64,000 bases of DNA from Desulfitobacterium chlororespirans DSM 11544 (GCF_900143285.1 NZ_FRDN01000004.1:313878-377877), one strand, 5' to 3'; counted from the stretch's first letter, positions 7,773 to 16,798 are shown. Translations and numbers: made by a program. Notes: generated by a model from the sequence alone, not told the origin.

Positions 7773-8851
7773 ATCAGGCCCCCCTGCTGCAGCAGCGGCA
7801 CAAATTCACGAAGCTCTTTTTGGGGCAGAGGAAATTCGGGCCTGCGGGCCGCTGCTAATTTTTTGGCGGCCACCGCTGCCACATCCTTTTTCCCCTGCTC
7901 CGCAGCCAGAGCAAGTACGAGCCAGGCGGCGGCCCAGCGTTCTTTCGTCAGCCTTCCCGTAGCTGCCGTTATGACTGCGGTCAATATGGCAAAGGACTGA
8001 TCTCCCCGGTCCGGCAGTTTAAGCCGGGTTGGGTCGGCCAGTATTTCTTCCGGATCCGGCAGATCCAAATCTTTGCGCCAGGCGAGGAATTCCAGGCAGG
8101 CGCCCTCCCCGATGCAGCCCGCCAAAAGTGCGGCCACCACGTCATCCTCTGCCGTCACGGAATCTGCTGCCGCCAATAACCGGGCAGCCATGGCCCATGA
8201 CCTCGGCGACGGCCAGGCCCGGCCGGCTTGACTTTCATCACTGGGCACCTGCAGCAGCAAGTGAGGTCTGTGCCGGATAAAGGAGGCAAGCAGCCCTTGC
8301 TTACCTGTTACGGCATCTTCCCAACCTTGAGGGAGACGGGCTGAATGGCTTATAGACCATCCGTGAATCATGCCATCAATCCACCCCTGGGTGTCCAATG
8401 ACCAATAAAGATGGCAGAACCGGTTGGCCAACGGGGGGGACAGATCCCATCCGCCAACCGCCTGTTCCGGCGGATTGGCCGAGGCAACCACGGAAACACT
8501 GCCGGGCAAAGCCAAATCGCCCACCGCCCTTTCCAAAACAACCCTCAATAAGGCAGACTGAACGGCCGGTGGCGCTGTGGACAGTTCATCGAGAAAGAGC
8601 ACTCCTTTCCCGGCACGTGCCAGGCGATGGGCCCAAGCCGGCGGCTCCAGGTGTACGCCCGCTTCACCTACTACAGGCAGACCGGAAAAATCCGCAGGTT
8701 CACGAATGGAAGCGATAACCACTTCCAGCGGCAGTTCCAGAGTCTCCGCAAGGGAAGTTATCGTCGCTGTTTTTCCCACACCGGGGGGACCCCAGGTGAG
8801 TATGGGAACCCCGGCCTGCAAAGCAATCGAAAGAGCAGGTACTATGGACAT
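7769..8851 (-). CDS. MoxR-type AAA+ ATPase
   Basis: An AAA+ ATPase of about 360 residues. Walker A is GPPGVGKTA (about 23-31), Walker B GVLFLDELSTA (about 87-97), and sensor I SVVASANPPEQ (about 124-134), a layout typical of MoxR/AAA_5 proteins. The C-terminal lid is helical. I move the start five codons in, to an ATG eight bases after AGGTG. MoxR proteins act with VWA-domain partners to activate or insert cofactors into enzymes; a VWA partner is encoded two genes downstream in the same coupled operon. Confidence 0.85.
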   Translation of the reverse strand: MSIVPALSIALQAGVPILTWGPPGVGKTATITSLAETLELPLEVVIASIREPADFSGLPVVGEAGVHLEPPAWAHRLARAGKGVLFLDELSTAPPAVQSALLRVVLERAVGDLALPGSVSVVASANPPEQAVGGWDLSPPLANRFCHLYWSLDTQGWIDGMIHGWSISHSARLPQGWEDAVTGKQGLLASFIRHRPHLLLQVPSDESQAGRAWPSPRSWAMAARLLAAADSVTAEDDVVAALLAGCIGEGACLEFLAWRKDLDLPDPEEILADPTRLKLPDRGDQSFAILTAVITAATGRLTKERWAAAWLVLALAAEQGKKDVAAVAAKKLAAARRPEFPLPQKELREFVPLLQQGGLM

Positions 8852-8964
8852 AGTCTTGCACCTCATTCATTCTGTAGGTTCATCCTATATGTTATATTTT
8901 GCCAGATACTTTCCGGATTTATAACTTAACCCAGCCATAATGCTTTATATCCAGCCAAAAGCAA

Positions 8965-9004
8965 AAACTTCCCATCCTTCCAGAGAAGAGATGAGAAGTT
9001 TATT
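8965..9004 (-). terminator. Terminator of the diaphorase operon
   Basis: Minus strand: AAACTTCTCATC and GATGGGAAGTTT arms around a second CTTC/GAAG pairing, then TTGCTTTT. It begins at the stop codon of the Fe-S protein gene at 9004. Confidence 0.8.
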
Positions 9005-9624
9005 CAATAAAGTTTGGCACTGAAAGCAGATTCACCGTTGGTCTGAATATAACCGGTCGGGCAGAATTGTCTACAGGCTTTGCATTCTCCGCAACCTTCC
9101 GGATGGGACCGGCTGCCGACAAAGCTGATGCGAAGCTTTTTCCCGCGGCCCAGGAAGGTCAGGTGATTTCTGCCGGTCTTTTGGCAAACGGCAATACAGC
9201 GGCCGCAGAGAATGCATCCTGGCTGGGCTTTCGTCCCCAGGCCCGGAGGATTTGTCCCAGGGGGGGCTAAATCCTTCCCCCTGGCAATCTGCCTGAGCAT
9301 GTTTTCCAGGGCTGTGTCCGGAAACGGACCTCTCTGCAGTAACAGCCAGGCAGCCCAGGCACGCTTGTTCAGAATTCCCGGTGAATCGGTCCGCACCTGC
9401 AGGCCTGCCCGGCAATACAGCTCGCAGGCATGCCGGGTTTCCCATTGACCGCCCTGATTGACTTCTACAATACACAAGCTGCACCGGCTATGCCCCCCCA
9501 ACCGGGGGTGATAACATAAAGCCGGAACAGTAAACCCATTGTCCACCAATACCGTCAGGAGCACTCCATTCTCATCTGCTTCCAGCTGCTTGCCGTCAAC
9601 CTGGATTGTAATGCGTGGGGCCAC
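9004..9624 (-). CDS. NuoG/HydA N-terminal-like ferredoxin protein
   Basis: A 206-residue iron-sulfur protein. An N-terminal 2Fe-2S plant-ferredoxin fold carries cysteines in PALCYHPRLGG, CSLC and HACE (about 37-67). The C-terminal part holds two 4Fe-4S motifs, CILCGRCIAVC and CGECKACRQFCP (about 136-190). This is the electron-relay part of NuoG, HydA or NADH-dependent formate dehydrogenase without a catalytic domain. It directly follows the NuoF-like gene (stop and start adjacent) and is the last gene before a terminator, so the catalytic unit it feeds must be encoded elsewhere. Confidence 0.82.
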   Translation of the reverse strand: MAPRITIQVDGKQLEADENGVLLTVLVDNGFTVPALCYHPRLGGHSRCSLCIVEVNQGGQWETRHACELYCRAGLQVRTDSPGILNKRAWAAWLLLQRGPFPDTALENMLRQIARGKDLAPPGTNPPGLGTKAQPGCILCGRCIAVCQKTGRNHLTFLGRGKKLRISFVGSRSHPEGCGECKACRQFCPTGYIQTNGESAFSAKLY

Positions 9625-11625
9625 CTACTCATCTCCATTCCCAGCAGATAATTTCCCCGCCCCGTCGGAAACGGCTCTGATGCATCCTTGAGGACAGATC
9701 TGCCGGCAGGTCCAACAGCGCTGACAAAGCAGATGGTCAATATAATAGCGTTGCGGGCCACGTTTGGCGGGATTCTTCTTAATGGCTTTAACAGGACAGT
9801 ATTTCATCACACAGTCGTTACAATCCGAACATCGCCTATACTCAATTTCAAAACGAATCATTGCTTTGCAGGAGGCAGCCGGACAGATCCCCTTAAGGTG
9901 AGCTTCATACTCACTGCGAAAATAGCGCAGGGAGGTCAGCAGTGGATTGACTGCCCCGCGGCCCAGCCCGCAGGCGGAGAGGCCGGCGACCAGGGCGCTC
10001 AGTTCTTCCAGCTCTCCAAGCAGCTCAGCTGTCCCATGGTTGGCCATCATTGCTTGCAGCAGCTCTTCCAGCCGGCCCAGGCCATCCCGGCAAAAAAGGC
10101 AGCGGCCGCAGGATTCATCGGCCATAAAGCGGATCAGATGACAGGACAGATCCACAAGGCAGTGCCCCTGATTCAGGACGACCAGACCACCGGAGCCGAG
10201 CATAGCCCCCATAGCTTCAATGGAGGAATAATCCAGGGCAAAGTCCGTGTAGGGCACAAAACCCCCTGAAGGCCCGCCGATCTGCAAAGTCTTGACCGTA
10301 TCCGCCGAAGCACCCCCAATCTGCTCGACGATTGCCGGGGAGCGGATACCCAAAGGGACCTCAATACAACCCATATTCGGAATATCTCCGGTCAGGCAAA
10401 ATATTTTTGTCCCGGCACTGTCGGCAGTGCCTGTTTCCCGAAACGTTGCGGCGCCATGGGTTATGATCCAGGGCACATTGGCCAGGGTCTCCACATTGTT
10501 GATGATGGTGGGATGACCGCAATAGCCCTGTTGGGCAGGGTAAGGGGGCCGCCGGCGCGGCTGGCCGCGGCGGCCCTCCATGGCCTCGAGCATGGCGGTT
10601 TCTTCCCCGCAGACGAAAGCCCCGGCGCTCTGGACCAGTTTTATGTTCAGGGAGAAGGGCGTTGCGAGAATATTCTTCCCTAAAAAGCCGGCGGCTTCAG
10701 CATCCTGGATAGCCCGGCCCATAGTTTCCACGGCCAGGGGATATTCTCTGCGGATAAAGAGATAAGCCTCCCGGGCGCCGGTGGCATAGGCCGCCAGCAG
10801 CATACCTTCCAGGACCCGGTGGGGATCGCTTTCCATGAGCGTCCTGTCCATGTAAGCACTGGGGTCTCCTTCATCCCCATTGGCGATCAGGATGCGGTGA
10901 GGATCGCGGCTCTCTGCCGCAATCTCCCATTTGCGGCCGGTGGGGAATCCCCCACCGCCTCTGCCCCGTAATCCGGAAGCACTGATTGTGCCGATAACCT
11001 CTTCCGGCCGCAGGGTCAGCAAGGCTTTGGCCAGGGCAAAATAGCCCCCCGTTGCGGTATACTCAGGCAGACTGAAAGGATCGATCAAGCCGCAGTGTTC
11101 CAGCACATGCCTCTTTTGGTGCTGAAAAAAATCATGCAGAGCCTGGCTGGCAAAAGACTCCGGAATCAGGTCGGCAAACCCGGTGAGCAACCCCGGTTCT
11201 TTCTCCCGCAGGCTGAGCTTGACGCCTCGATTGGCGGTACCTTTCAAGGCTGTATGGATGACCGGCCAATGGTTGGAACTGTCCGCCCTGCAGTAAAGGT
11301 AGTGCATCCCCTCCGCTGTACGGACGTCGATCAGCGGTTCTTCAAAGCAAGCGCCAAGACAGCCGGCCCGGCTGACTATGACTTTATCTTTAAAATCTTC
11401 CCGCCGCGCCAGGAGCTCAAGGCGCTTCCCTGCCCCTGCGGCCAGCCCGCAGGAAGCCATGCCGATACTGATCCTGCTCATCCGGGGCGGGCAAAGCCGG
11501 CGGTTGCCTTTTGCCGCCAGCCTGGCCAGCCGTGAGGGGACCTCAGTCAAGCCGCAGCGTTCCGCCAGCCTGGCAATGATCGGGTGGGGCTGATGTTCTG
11601 TGTTCATTTCCGCATTAACTTCCAT
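9625..11625 (-). CDS. nuoF: NuoF/HydB-like NADH-binding flavoprotein
   Basis: A 666-residue diaphorase subunit. An N-terminal thioredoxin-like domain (about 45-130) has only three obvious cluster cysteines (SCGL, CLGAC), so its 2Fe-2S cluster may be altered. The FMN/NADH core shows GRGGGGFPTGRKW near 225, and the 4Fe-4S site is ESCGRCLFC (about 505-513) with a distal Cys. The C-terminal double 4Fe-4S domain has CSDCNDCVMKYCP and CQRCWTCRQICP. The ATG lies eight bases after AAGGTG. It would oxidise NAD(P)H and pass electrons to the ferredoxin protein downstream, or work in reverse. The architecture matches bifurcating hydrogenase or formate dehydrogenase beta subunits. Confidence 0.88.
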   Translation of the reverse strand: MEVNAEMNTEHQPHPIIARLAERCGLTEVPSRLARLAAKGNRRLCPPRMSRISIGMASCGLAAGAGKRLELLARREDFKDKVIVSRAGCLGACFEEPLIDVRTAEGMHYLYCRADSSNHWPVIHTALKGTANRGVKLSLREKEPGLLTGFADLIPESFASQALHDFFQHQKRHVLEHCGLIDPFSLPEYTATGGYFALAKALLTLRPEEVIGTISASGLRGRGGGGFPTGRKWEIAAESRDPHRILIANGDEGDPSAYMDRTLMESDPHRVLEGMLLAAYATGAREAYLFIRREYPLAVETMGRAIQDAEAAGFLGKNILATPFSLNIKLVQSAGAFVCGEETAMLEAMEGRRGQPRRRPPYPAQQGYCGHPTIINNVETLANVPWIITHGAATFRETGTADSAGTKIFCLTGDIPNMGCIEVPLGIRSPAIVEQIGGASADTVKTLQIGGPSGGFVPYTDFALDYSSIEAMGAMLGSGGLVVLNQGHCLVDLSCHLIRFMADESCGRCLFCRDGLGRLEELLQAMMANHGTAELLGELEELSALVAGLSACGLGRGAVNPLLTSLRYFRSEYEAHLKGICPAASCKAMIRFEIEYRRCSDCNDCVMKYCPVKAIKKNPAKRGPQRYYIDHLLCQRCWTCRQICPQGCIRAVSDGAGKLSAGNGDE

Positions 11626-11627
11626 GT

Positions 11628-12122
11628 TTACGCACCTTGTCCCCCGTCACACCTTCTTAAACTGGCCAGCTTTTCGGTTATCTGGGTGAATTTTACTTTG
11701 CCCTCCAACTCCTTATTGGTGATGGTTACCGGTGCCAGACTGCAGGCCCCAACACATTGAACCTTTTCCACGGTAATAAATCCGTCGGGGGAAGTTCCGT
11801 ATTCATCCAGGTCCAGGCCGCTCACCAGACGGTTATAGATCAAATCGGCACCGCAAGCGTAGCAGGCTGTCCCGGAACAGACCAAGAGATGATTCCGGCC
11901 CAGAGGGCGCGTACGGTAGGATGAGAAAAAGCTCATCAGTCCATGGAGTACGGATTCCGGCGTTCCGGACAAAACCGCTAATTCTTCCAGATCCCTTTCA
12001 GCAATGTATCCGTTTTTTTCCTGAAGCTGATTCAAAATATTCAGCAGCTGCTTCTGATCATCTGCGGGTATTTCCCCCATGATTTGCGCTAAGCACAGCT
12101 TGTTATCAGTATGAGTGCTCAT
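11628..12122 (-). CDS. nuoE: NuoE-like 2Fe-2S subunit
   Basis: A 164-residue thioredoxin-like subunit. Cluster ligands are the two Cys of CSGTAC and the two Cys of CVGAC (about residues 86 and 130), the standard NuoE/HydC spacing. The start used is the ATG eight bases after GGAGG; the open frame continues 78 codons further upstream but that part is a leader containing a sigma-54 promoter and a relic of another gene. It opens a three-gene diaphorase operon with two bases between its stop and the nuoF-like start. Confidence 0.88.
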   Translation of the reverse strand: MSTHTDNKLCLAQIMGEIPADDQKQLLNILNQLQEKNGYIAERDLEELAVLSGTPESVLHGLMSFFSSYRTRPLGRNHLLVCSGTACYACGADLIYNRLVSGLDLDEYGTSPDGFITVEKVQCVGACSLAPVTITNKELEGKVKFTQITEKLASLRRCDGGQGA

Positions 12123-12205
12123 CAACTTGACCTCCATTTGCAGGGATAGTGTTGCCGGATGCCGGATTGCTGCAGAATGTTCTTCGAAAATCGCTGCAAT
12201 GCTCT

Positions 12206-12250
12206 TTCTCCGGCGACATATTAATTCTGAGGGCAATTTTCTCACAACCT
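12206..12250 (-). repeat. Trigger-factor gene fragment in the nuoE leader
   Basis: Forty-five bases match 24016-24060, inside the trigger factor gene, with only about three or four differences. In one minus-strand frame the fragment still reads GCEKIALRINMSPEK, against GCEKFALSINMSPEN in the trigger factor. Similarity stops on both sides. It lies between the sigma-54 promoter and the nuoE start. Confidence 0.8.
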
Positions 12251-12284
12251 CGATGGACCTTTCAAAGACTTTGTTCATAAATGA

Positions 12285-12300
12285 TGCAAGAAATGTGCCA
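12285..12300 (-). promoter_or_regulatory. Sigma-54 promoter of the diaphorase operon
   Basis: Minus strand reads TGGCAC-ATTTC-TTGCA, a full consensus match. It leaves a leader of about 150 bases before the nuoE-like ATG. Confidence 0.88.
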
Positions 12301-12387
12301 AGCTTTTGAACCCCCATGCAACCGAACCAAGCGGCTTTCAGCTCATAATTCCACATTCTCCAAAGAACAAAATGGGAAAAATCCTTT

Positions 12388-12400
12388 CATTTTGAGACAC
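12388..12400 (+). promoter_or_regulatory. Candidate sigma-54 activator site
   Basis: CATTTTGAGACAC, about 95 bases above the sigma-54 promoter at 12285. Same motif as near the other promoters. Confidence 0.5.
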
Positions 12401-12440
12401 GGAGATCAGGACCACCATCCAAGCTTGATTTAAGATAAAG

Positions 12441-14423
12441 CTATTTTCCGGCGGCAATTCTGCCCGCCCGGCGTCCGAAGGTGACCGTGCGGCCGCAAGC
12501 AGCACCGGTGGAGAGATTAGGATAACTATGGGCGAAATACGCTCCGGAATCATTCCCCACCACATACAGACCTTCAATGGGGCTGCCGTCTTTGCCGACG
12601 GCATTCATGTTCGTGTTGATTTGGATGCCATCCATCGTGCAAAGGATAAATCCACAGTTCTTAGCTCCATAAAAGGGGGCCTTGCGGACAGGGCTGAGGC
12701 GGCTGGCCTCTTTGCCAAAATCCTGATCCTCACCAAGCTCATACAGCCTGTTATAACGCTCAACAGTCTTCACCAGCTGATCGGCAGGCAGATGCAGACC
12801 CTTGGCCAATTCTTCCAGGGTATCAGCCTTGACGACAAACCCCTCTTCCACCAGGCCGGGCAACATTTCATGTTCCACAGCCTGAAAGGGAATATTAGGG
12901 TCGGCACCGTTTTCAAAAGGAAACATACGGCTGCAGCCATGGGTAGCGAAGCTCTGGATGTGGGCCGTCCAATCTGAATCGAAAATCGTATAATGAGACC
13001 GATCTTTCTGGAACGCATCGGCGTGAAGAATCCCATCGTAGGTTCCGGACTCGTTGAAAAAACGCTGGCCATCGGCATTCACTTTCAGCCAGGGCTGGCT
13101 GCCCATCCAAAAGAATCCCGACTCGCCGGATTTGGCCTGCTCCAGTCCCGGCACAGCAGCGGGCTTCAGGGCGCAGCGGTCAAAGGCCATCATGCTATGG
13201 GTATCATCGAACTTGGCGCCGGCCCAGATGCAGGCGCGGATCCCATCACCGGTGGTCCCGGGAATGGCTTCATTGCGCCCTAAAAGTGCTGAATTCTCCG
13301 GTTGAAGGGCCTCCAGCATCTCGTAATTCCGGCCATACCCCCCTGTACACACAATCACTCCCTTGCCGGCATTGATCCGGATGGGTTGATCCTTGGCATC
13401 TGTGGCATATACCCCCACCACTCTGCCCTTATCGATAATGAGTTTTTGCATTTTGGTTTCATACTTAAATTCCACACCCAAAGATGCGGCATAATCGCAC
13501 AGCACCGTGTTGCCATTAAGCTCCTGGCCTTTCCCGTCATTGCTCCCTGTCCAACGGGGGCTGTGACCGGTGGCAAAATAGGGGTAGCGTTCAGCGTCTC
13601 CCGCGCCCCCTTCATGCCACAATTGAACATTACGCTCAGCAAGACGATCCCCATACCAGTTGATGGTCTCTCCCGACTCCTCGCAGAACGTCCGGATGAG
13701 ACGCTGGTCCACACGTCCGGCGGCTGTCTTCGTCATCTCGGTTATATAAGCAAACTTATCGATCTTTGTTCCCAAAGCTTGCTGATAGCGGCTGTTGAGG
13801 GCACCCAGGTCATCACGCACCCCGCCGCCGGAAGAGTTTTTCTCGATCACCAGGGTTTTAGCGCCGTTTTCAGCGGCGGAACAGCAGGCAAACAAGCCGC
13901 CGGTACCGCAGCCAACCACCAGAACCTCTGTATCAATAATACTGACACAATCCGCGTCGGAAATATCCGGTTCAGCACCAAGCCAGGCTGAGCTGTCTGA
14001 ATTAGCGGCAGCGTCCGCCGTATTATCCGGCAGAATCACACTCTCCCCTTTGGCCTGGGCGATACAGGCCGCGGCGGCTTTCATAACCCCCTGGCTGGTG
14101 ACCGATGCCCCGCTTACCACGTCAATGGCCGCGGACTGTGCTTCCAGCAGCTTTTGCCTGAGGGTCCCACCGGCCGCCTGTCCGATGTCCTTGGTCTCGC
14201 CGGAAACATCCAGCTGCACATCGGTTATTCTCTCGGCGTCGAAGGTCATGGTCACTTTTATGGTGCTGATCCCTTCAGCTGTAGCCGAGTAGGTACCGGG
14301 GATGTAGGTCCCTTTAGCGGCCGTTTGGCTGCTGCATCCCGCCAATACTCCCACAGCAGCCGCGCTGACAACCCCGGCGGCCCCCTTCAAAAAATTACGC
14401 CGGTTCAATTCATTTCCTTTCAT
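12441..14423 (-). CDS. Tat-exported FMN/FAD fumarate-reductase-like flavoprotein
   Basis: A 660-residue exported flavoenzyme. The Tat signal NRRNFLKG (residues 7-14) is followed by a lipobox-like GVLAGC with Cys30, so the product is probably a lipoprotein. An FMN-binding domain carries the flavinylation-type motif DVVSGASVTS (101-110), where ApbE would attach FMN to a Ser/Thr. The FAD-binding fold starts at VVGCGTGG (about 169-176) and the fold ends with GLYVVGNDSGAYFAHSYPN. No haem motifs are present, so electrons must arrive through the bound FMN. Substrate could be fumarate, urocanate, cinnamate-type enoates or similar. It is transcribed from its own sigma-54 promoter, with the sigma-54 activator gene next to it. 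Confidence 0.85.
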   Translation of the reverse strand: MKGNELNRRNFLKGAAGVVSAAAVGVLAGCSSQTAAKGTYIPGTYSATAEGISTIKVTMTFDAERITDVQLDVSGETKDIGQAAGGTLRQKLLEAQSAAIDVVSGASVTSQGVMKAAAACIAQAKGESVILPDNTADAAANSDSSAWLGAEPDISDADCVSIIDTEVLVVGCGTGGLFACCSAAENGAKTLVIEKNSSGGGVRDDLGALNSRYQQALGTKIDKFAYITEMTKTAAGRVDQRLIRTFCEESGETINWYGDRLAERNVQLWHEGGAGDAERYPYFATGHSPRWTGSNDGKGQELNGNTVLCDYAASLGVEFKYETKMQKLIIDKGRVVGVYATDAKDQPIRINAGKGVIVCTGGYGRNYEMLEALQPENSALLGRNEAIPGTTGDGIRACIWAGAKFDDTHSMMAFDRCALKPAAVPGLEQAKSGESGFFWMGSQPWLKVNADGQRFFNESGTYDGILHADAFQKDRSHYTIFDSDWTAHIQSFATHGCSRMFPFENGADPNIPFQAVEHEMLPGLVEEGFVVKADTLEELAKGLHLPADQLVKTVERYNRLYELGEDQDFGKEASRLSPVRKAPFYGAKNCGFILCTMDGIQINTNMNAVGKDGSPIEGLYVVGNDSGAYFAHSYPNLSTGAACGRTVTFGRRAGRIAAGK

Positions 14424-14476
14424 CCATGCATGCCTCCTAAAAAGTAATTATTTATATTGGCCTAACCGTAATCCAT

Positions 14477-14492
14477 AGCAATAATTATGCCA
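14477..14492 (-). promoter_or_regulatory. Sigma-54 promoter of the flavoprotein gene
   Basis: Minus strand reads TGGCAT-AATTA-TTGCT, with correct GG-N10-GC spacing, about 55 bases above the ATG. Confidence 0.8.
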
Positions 14493-14555
14493 ACTGCTCA
14501 AGAGCCTTTAAATTCAGGGGGTTTGACCTTTTTCTAAGTTTAGGGGACAGCAAAA

Positions 14556-14582
14556 AAGAGGATTTTGAGACAAAATCCTCTT
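14556..14582 (-). terminator. Terminator of the sigma-54 activator gene, doubling as activator motif
   Basis: Minus strand: AAGAGGATTTTG, TCT, CAAAATCCTCTT, then a run of T. It is a clean intrinsic terminator about 80 bases below the activator stop. Its stem is also the most symmetric copy of the ATTTTG-AGA-CAAAAT motif and lies 70 bases above the sigma-54 promoter of the flavoprotein gene. A second copy, ATTTTGGGAC, is at 14611-14620. Confidence 0.8.
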
Positions 14583-14661
14583 CAAAAAATATCTTTCAGC
14601 CCATTTTCTCATTTTGGGACCCGTTTTTGAGTAAAATCAGGGATGAAATGAAAAACCTGCT

Positions 14662-16428
14662 TTAATTTTTGAGAAACAAATCATATTCTTTAATCTTCCG
14701 GTAAAGGGTTGATTTACTCATCCCCAGCAATTCCGAAGCGATGCGGATATTGTTGTTGGTCTGCTGCAAAGCCCTTTCGATGGCTACTTTCTCCAACTCA
14801 TTTATAGATGTTATCTTATCTTTGCCACAGTCATCCACTTTGCCGCTCGTTAAAGGCTGCGCCTTGGGGTTATTGGCCTGAGTGTTTTCAAGCACGATCT
14901 CACTGGGAAAATCCTCCGGCCTGATCTGCCCGTTCTTGGCCATCGTGACCGCGTAGAGAACCGCATTCTGCAATTGCCGCACATTGCCGGGCCAATCGTA
15001 TTTCAGCAGCATATACTTGGCTGTTTTGCTCAGGGAGGGGACGCGGATCTTTTGTTTTTGGGCATACAGCTTTATATAATGCTCCGCCAGATGGAGGATA
15101 TCTCCCCCCCGTTCCCGTAAAGGAGGGATGCAGATCTTAAAGGTGGCGATACGATAATATAAATCTTCACGAAATTGATTATTCCTGGTCAGCTTAAGCA
15201 GATCCTTATTGGTCGCTGTAATCAAGCGGAAATCCACCGGGATAGAGCGGTTCCCTCCCACCCGTTTCACCTTTTTTTCTTCGATCACTCTTAAAAGCAC
15301 GGCCTGCAGTTCCAAAGGCATATCGCCGATTTCATCCAAAAAGAGGGTGCCCCCATTGGCCTGCTCAATTTTTCCGATCCGGCCCTGGCGTTCCGCTCCG
15401 GTAAAGGAGCCCCCTTCATACCCGAACAATTCGCTTTCAATCAGCGTTCTGGGGATCGCCGCACAGTTTTCCGCCACAAAGGGTCCCCGGGGACGGCTTT
15501 CATTGTGGATGGACTGAGCAAATACTTCTTTTCCGGTACCGCTCTCCCCTTGAATCAGGATATTGGCCTCGATCCTGGCAAATTTTCTGGCATTATCTAT
15601 GGTCGTCAACATAGCTGCCGATTCCCCAAGAATCTCTTTAAACTTGAATTGGGCTTCTGAATGATTGGGAGATCGCTCCTGGGCCGGGATGGCATACAAT
15701 CTATTTTTTCCTAACAGCTGAATTTCGTTCTGGATAGCCCAGGCCGTGGAAACCACCAACCCCAAGGAATGAGAGCTCTGCCGCTGTATATATGGACTGG
15801 CGATGGAGAGAACCCCCTCCAGGCCGCCGTTGGCATTAAAGATCGGGGCGGAAGAGCAGGAGGAATGAGAAAAGCTTTCACAATAGTGCTCGGAGCCACA
15901 AACCTGGGTAGGACATTGCAAGAAAATGCTGAGGGCATGGGAGCATGTCCCCACCGTTGCTTCTGTCCATACCCCTCCCGGTAAAAGCTGCAATTGGGTG
16001 TTGGTGTTTTTGGCTTCCTGAAAGTCACCTTCAACCACCCTTAAAATGACTCCCTGTTCGTCCGTCAGCATGATAAAGCAATGGGTGTTGGCTGCGATGC
16101 TTTCAAGCTGTTCGATATAGGGCTCGGCAGCTTTTAACAGCTTTTCTTTTTCACTTACTCTCTTGGAAAATGCTTTCTGGTTAAGGGCCGGCGCTTTGGA
16201 GCAATCCTGCATATCCACATGATATTCCTGAAACGACCTCAGCCAGGATTCGGCAATATCAAGGCGTACTATATCAACATCTTTGAGTTTAACTCTGTTG
16301 TTAATCAAATCCAGCTTTAATTGCCTGACCTTGTCAATATAAACAATATCTGCTTCATCAAGCTCGAACCTTAACGAGCTATCGATATTCCTTATGATTG
16401 GACTCAGATAATTTTCAATAGATAACAT
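14662..16428 (-). CDS. Sigma-54-dependent activator 1 (AcoR-like)
   Basis: A 588-residue bacterial enhancer-binding protein. The N-terminal region carries the AESWLRS element seen in AcoR-type proteins and a GAF-like sensor (about 90-250). The AAA+ core has Walker A GESGTGKE (near 293), the sigma-54 contact loop written GGSFTGAE instead of GAFTGA, and Walker B GGTLFLDEIGD. A Fis-type helix-turn-helix ends the protein (SELLGMSKSTLYRKIKEY). Unlike the two paralogues here it lacks a PAS domain between GAF and AAA+. It sits behind the flavoprotein it probably activates. Start ATG nine bases after AAGGGG. Confidence 0.93.
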   Translation of the reverse strand: MLSIENYLSPIIRNIDSSLRFELDEADIVYIDKVRQLKLDLINNRVKLKDVDIVRLDIAESWLRSFQEYHVDMQDCSKAPALNQKAFSKRVSEKEKLLKAAEPYIEQLESIAANTHCFIMLTDEQGVILRVVEGDFQEAKNTNTQLQLLPGGVWTEATVGTCSHALSIFLQCPTQVCGSEHYCESFSHSSCSSAPIFNANGGLEGVLSIASPYIQRQSSHSLGLVVSTAWAIQNEIQLLGKNRLYAIPAQERSPNHSEAQFKFKEILGESAAMLTTIDNARKFARIEANILIQGESGTGKEVFAQSIHNESRPRGPFVAENCAAIPRTLIESELFGYEGGSFTGAERQGRIGKIEQANGGTLFLDEIGDMPLELQAVLLRVIEEKKVKRVGGNRSIPVDFRLITATNKDLLKLTRNNQFREDLYYRIATFKICIPPLRERGGDILHLAEHYIKLYAQKQKIRVPSLSKTAKYMLLKYDWPGNVRQLQNAVLYAVTMAKNGQIRPEDFPSEIVLENTQANNPKAQPLTSGKVDDCGKDKITSINELEKVAIERALQQTNNNIRIASELLGMSKSTLYRKIKEYDLFLKN

Positions 16429-16529
16429 CCATAATCGCCCCTTCCAAGGCTGGCCTCAACTTTACTTCCATTATACATCTTTTCACAATCCTTGCATCAC
16501 TTTTCTCCGGATTGCCCTTTGCTACATGA

Positions 16530-16553
16530 GAAAAACGCCGACAGATGCCGGCG
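16530..16553 (-). terminator. Terminator of molybdoenzyme operon 1
   Basis: Minus strand: CGCCG, GCATCTGT, CGGCG, then TTTTT. It begins right after the stop codon of the zinc-ribbon gene at 16555. Confidence 0.8.
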
Positions 16554-16554
16554 G

Positions 16555-16758
16555 TCAAGATTCTGATCGTGAGGCTTTGGGAACAACTCCTCCTGGGGGC
16601 GGCGGGTATACGGGGGGGAGCTGGCGGCCGCATTCGGGGCAGAATATGGCCTCGGCTGGAGGTTCAGTACGACAGTCAGGGCATATTCGGGTTCTGCGGT
16701 TCAATATTTTGGTGAGCTTGCCGCACCGGTTACATAAGGTGCATCCATATCCGCACAT
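16555..16758 (-). CDS. Small zinc-ribbon protein starting MCGYGC
   Basis: About 67 residues. Three CxxC pairs are visible (CTLCNRC, CPDC, CPEC) and a proline-rich tail follows (QLPPVYPPPPGG). I take the second of two adjacent ATGs, five bases after GGAGG, so the protein starts Met-Cys like the MCFRP family elsewhere in the window. It is the last gene of molybdoenzyme operon 1, separated from slyD by a GC-rich hairpin. Probable role: metal binding or protein-protein contact; function unknown. Confidence 0.65.
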   Translation of the reverse strand: MCGYGCTLCNRCGKLTKILNRRTRICPDCRTEPPAEAIFCPECGRQLPPVYPPPPGGVVPKASRSES

Positions 16759-16778
16759 CATGGCCTCCCCTTGGGCCC

Positions 16779-16798
16779 CCGCCGGCAACTGCCGGCGG
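16779..16798 (-). other. GC-rich hairpin between slyD and zinc-ribbon genes
   Basis: CCGCCGGC and GCCGGCGG arms with a four-base loop and no T-run. It probably tunes expression or stability of the last gene rather than ending transcription. Confidence 0.6.

Noticed and set aside
12123-12356. 78-codon N-terminal extension of the NuoE-like protein
   Set aside because: The stretch contains the sigma-54 promoter and a trigger-factor relic; a good ribosome binding site fixes the start at 12122.
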